From assembly GCA_945874115.1 (NCBI GenBank), contig CAMCFD010000090.1:1-5691 (forward strand): a stretch of DNA of 5,691 nt. The letters run 5' to 3'. The stretch comes from Rickettsia typhi. GTDB taxonomy: Bacteria; Pseudomonadota; Alphaproteobacteria; Rickettsiales; UBA1997. The notes beneath the pieces were generated by a model. It had not been told where the DNA came from. It saw only the letters and a program-made list of their open reading frames with translations, and searched no databases. Below are positions 5,595 through 5,691 of the stretch, one piece after another. The stretch's first letter is position 1, and each line of letters begins with the position of its first letter. Made by a program: the position numbers and the translations under genes.

Positions 5595-5613
5595 ACATCT
5601 ATAATTTTCAGTT

Positions 5614-5632
5614 TAGTTTTTGGTTAAAACTA
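5614..5632. promoter_or_regulatory. Operator-like palindrome upstream of the DUF2490 gene
   Basis: TAGTTTT (5614-5620) and AAAACTA (5626-5632) are exact inverted repeats with a 5-nt spacer. The site lies between the candidate -10 box (5637-5642) and the start codon, where a bound repressor would block transcription. It could equally form a small hairpin in the leader. The regulator is unknown. Confidence 0.35.
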
Positions 5633-5636
5633 GGTA

Positions 5637-5665
5637 ATTTTATAATTAATGGGGATTAAATGCAA
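5637..5665 (-). promoter_or_regulatory. Candidate promoter for the DUF2490 gene
   Basis: On the minus strand TTGCAT (5665-5660), a 17-nt spacer and TAAAAT (5642-5637) form a sigma-70-type pair about 90 nt before the ATG at 5548. The -35 box overlaps the repeat end at 5661. A second weaker option is TTAACC with TATAGA 18 nt later, nearer the gene. In AT-rich DNA both may be chance. Confidence 0.3.
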
Positions 5666-5691
5666 GATGGAAATGGAGATGGGCTCAACCC
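5661..5691 (+). repeat. End of a further copy (D) of the GCAAGA-type repeat, cut by window edge
   Basis: TGCAAGATGG at 5661-5670 is identical to the start of copy C (186-195). The following GGCTCAAC resembles the GTC and TCAAC blocks of the other copies, though the middle differs. The window ends here, so length and inner palindrome cannot be judged. It is the weakest member of the set. Confidence 0.3.

Noticed and set aside
5549..5596. GTG start at 5596 for the DUF2490 gene
   Set aside because: It would place 16 residues before a textbook signal peptide, and its first codons come from the GGGGTCAGGCCCC palindrome.
1..5691. CRISPR array, toxin-antitoxin pair or phage-defence system
   Set aside because: No regularly spaced repeats, no paired small genes of known type, and no nuclease, helicase or reverse-transcriptase motifs were seen.

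Overview
This is an AT-rich window in which every credible gene lies on the minus strand, so genes run from right to left. The style suggests a host-associated bacterium with a reduced or decaying genome: very AT-rich spacers, few Shine-Dalgarno sequences, a broken autotransporter beta-barrel of the kind found in Rickettsia Sca/OmpB proteins, a leucine-rich-repeat gene and lineage-specific hypotheticals. A Rickettsiales-like alphaproteobacterium is my best guess, but it is an inference and no marker gene confirms it.

Right half (about 3339-5691), a surface-protein block. In transcription order it holds a DUF2490-type outer-membrane barrel (5548-4895), then a 5'-truncated and frameshifted autotransporter beta-domain (4876-4185). 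A possible 48-residue small ORF (4179-4033) follows, ending 4 nt before the next start codon. Last is a second, unrelated outer-membrane barrel with a signal peptide (4028-3339). Upstream of the DUF2490 gene lie a candidate promoter, two small palindromes (one REP-like, GGGGTCAGGCCCC) and the end of a dispersed repeat.

Middle (2421-3338), mostly spacer. It carries a small unrecognised gene (3025-2708) that probably lost its true 5' end (3146-3009) by a one-base shift in an A-run. Two diverged copies of an intergenic repeat of about 130 bp lie downstream of the 3339 and 2708 stop codons.

Left half (1-2420) is dominated by one long unrecognised gene of 716 codons. Its protein has a basic N-terminus, a single hydrophobic segment at about residues 78-100, and a long charged remainder. 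Downstream come another partial copy of the repeat and an A/T-stem terminator-like hairpin. At the window edge are the first 29 codons of a further minus-strand gene (87 to beyond 1) that begins like a leucine-rich-repeat protein.

The genes do not form a recognisable pathway. The shared theme is the cell envelope and possible host interaction: two intact barrels, one dead autotransporter, one LRR protein and one membrane-anchored or exported hypothetical. The least explained items are the repeat family in several spacers, the 716-residue protein and the small ORF hidden in front of the 4028 gene. I see no CRISPR array, tRNA, rRNA, transposase or recognisable defence system.
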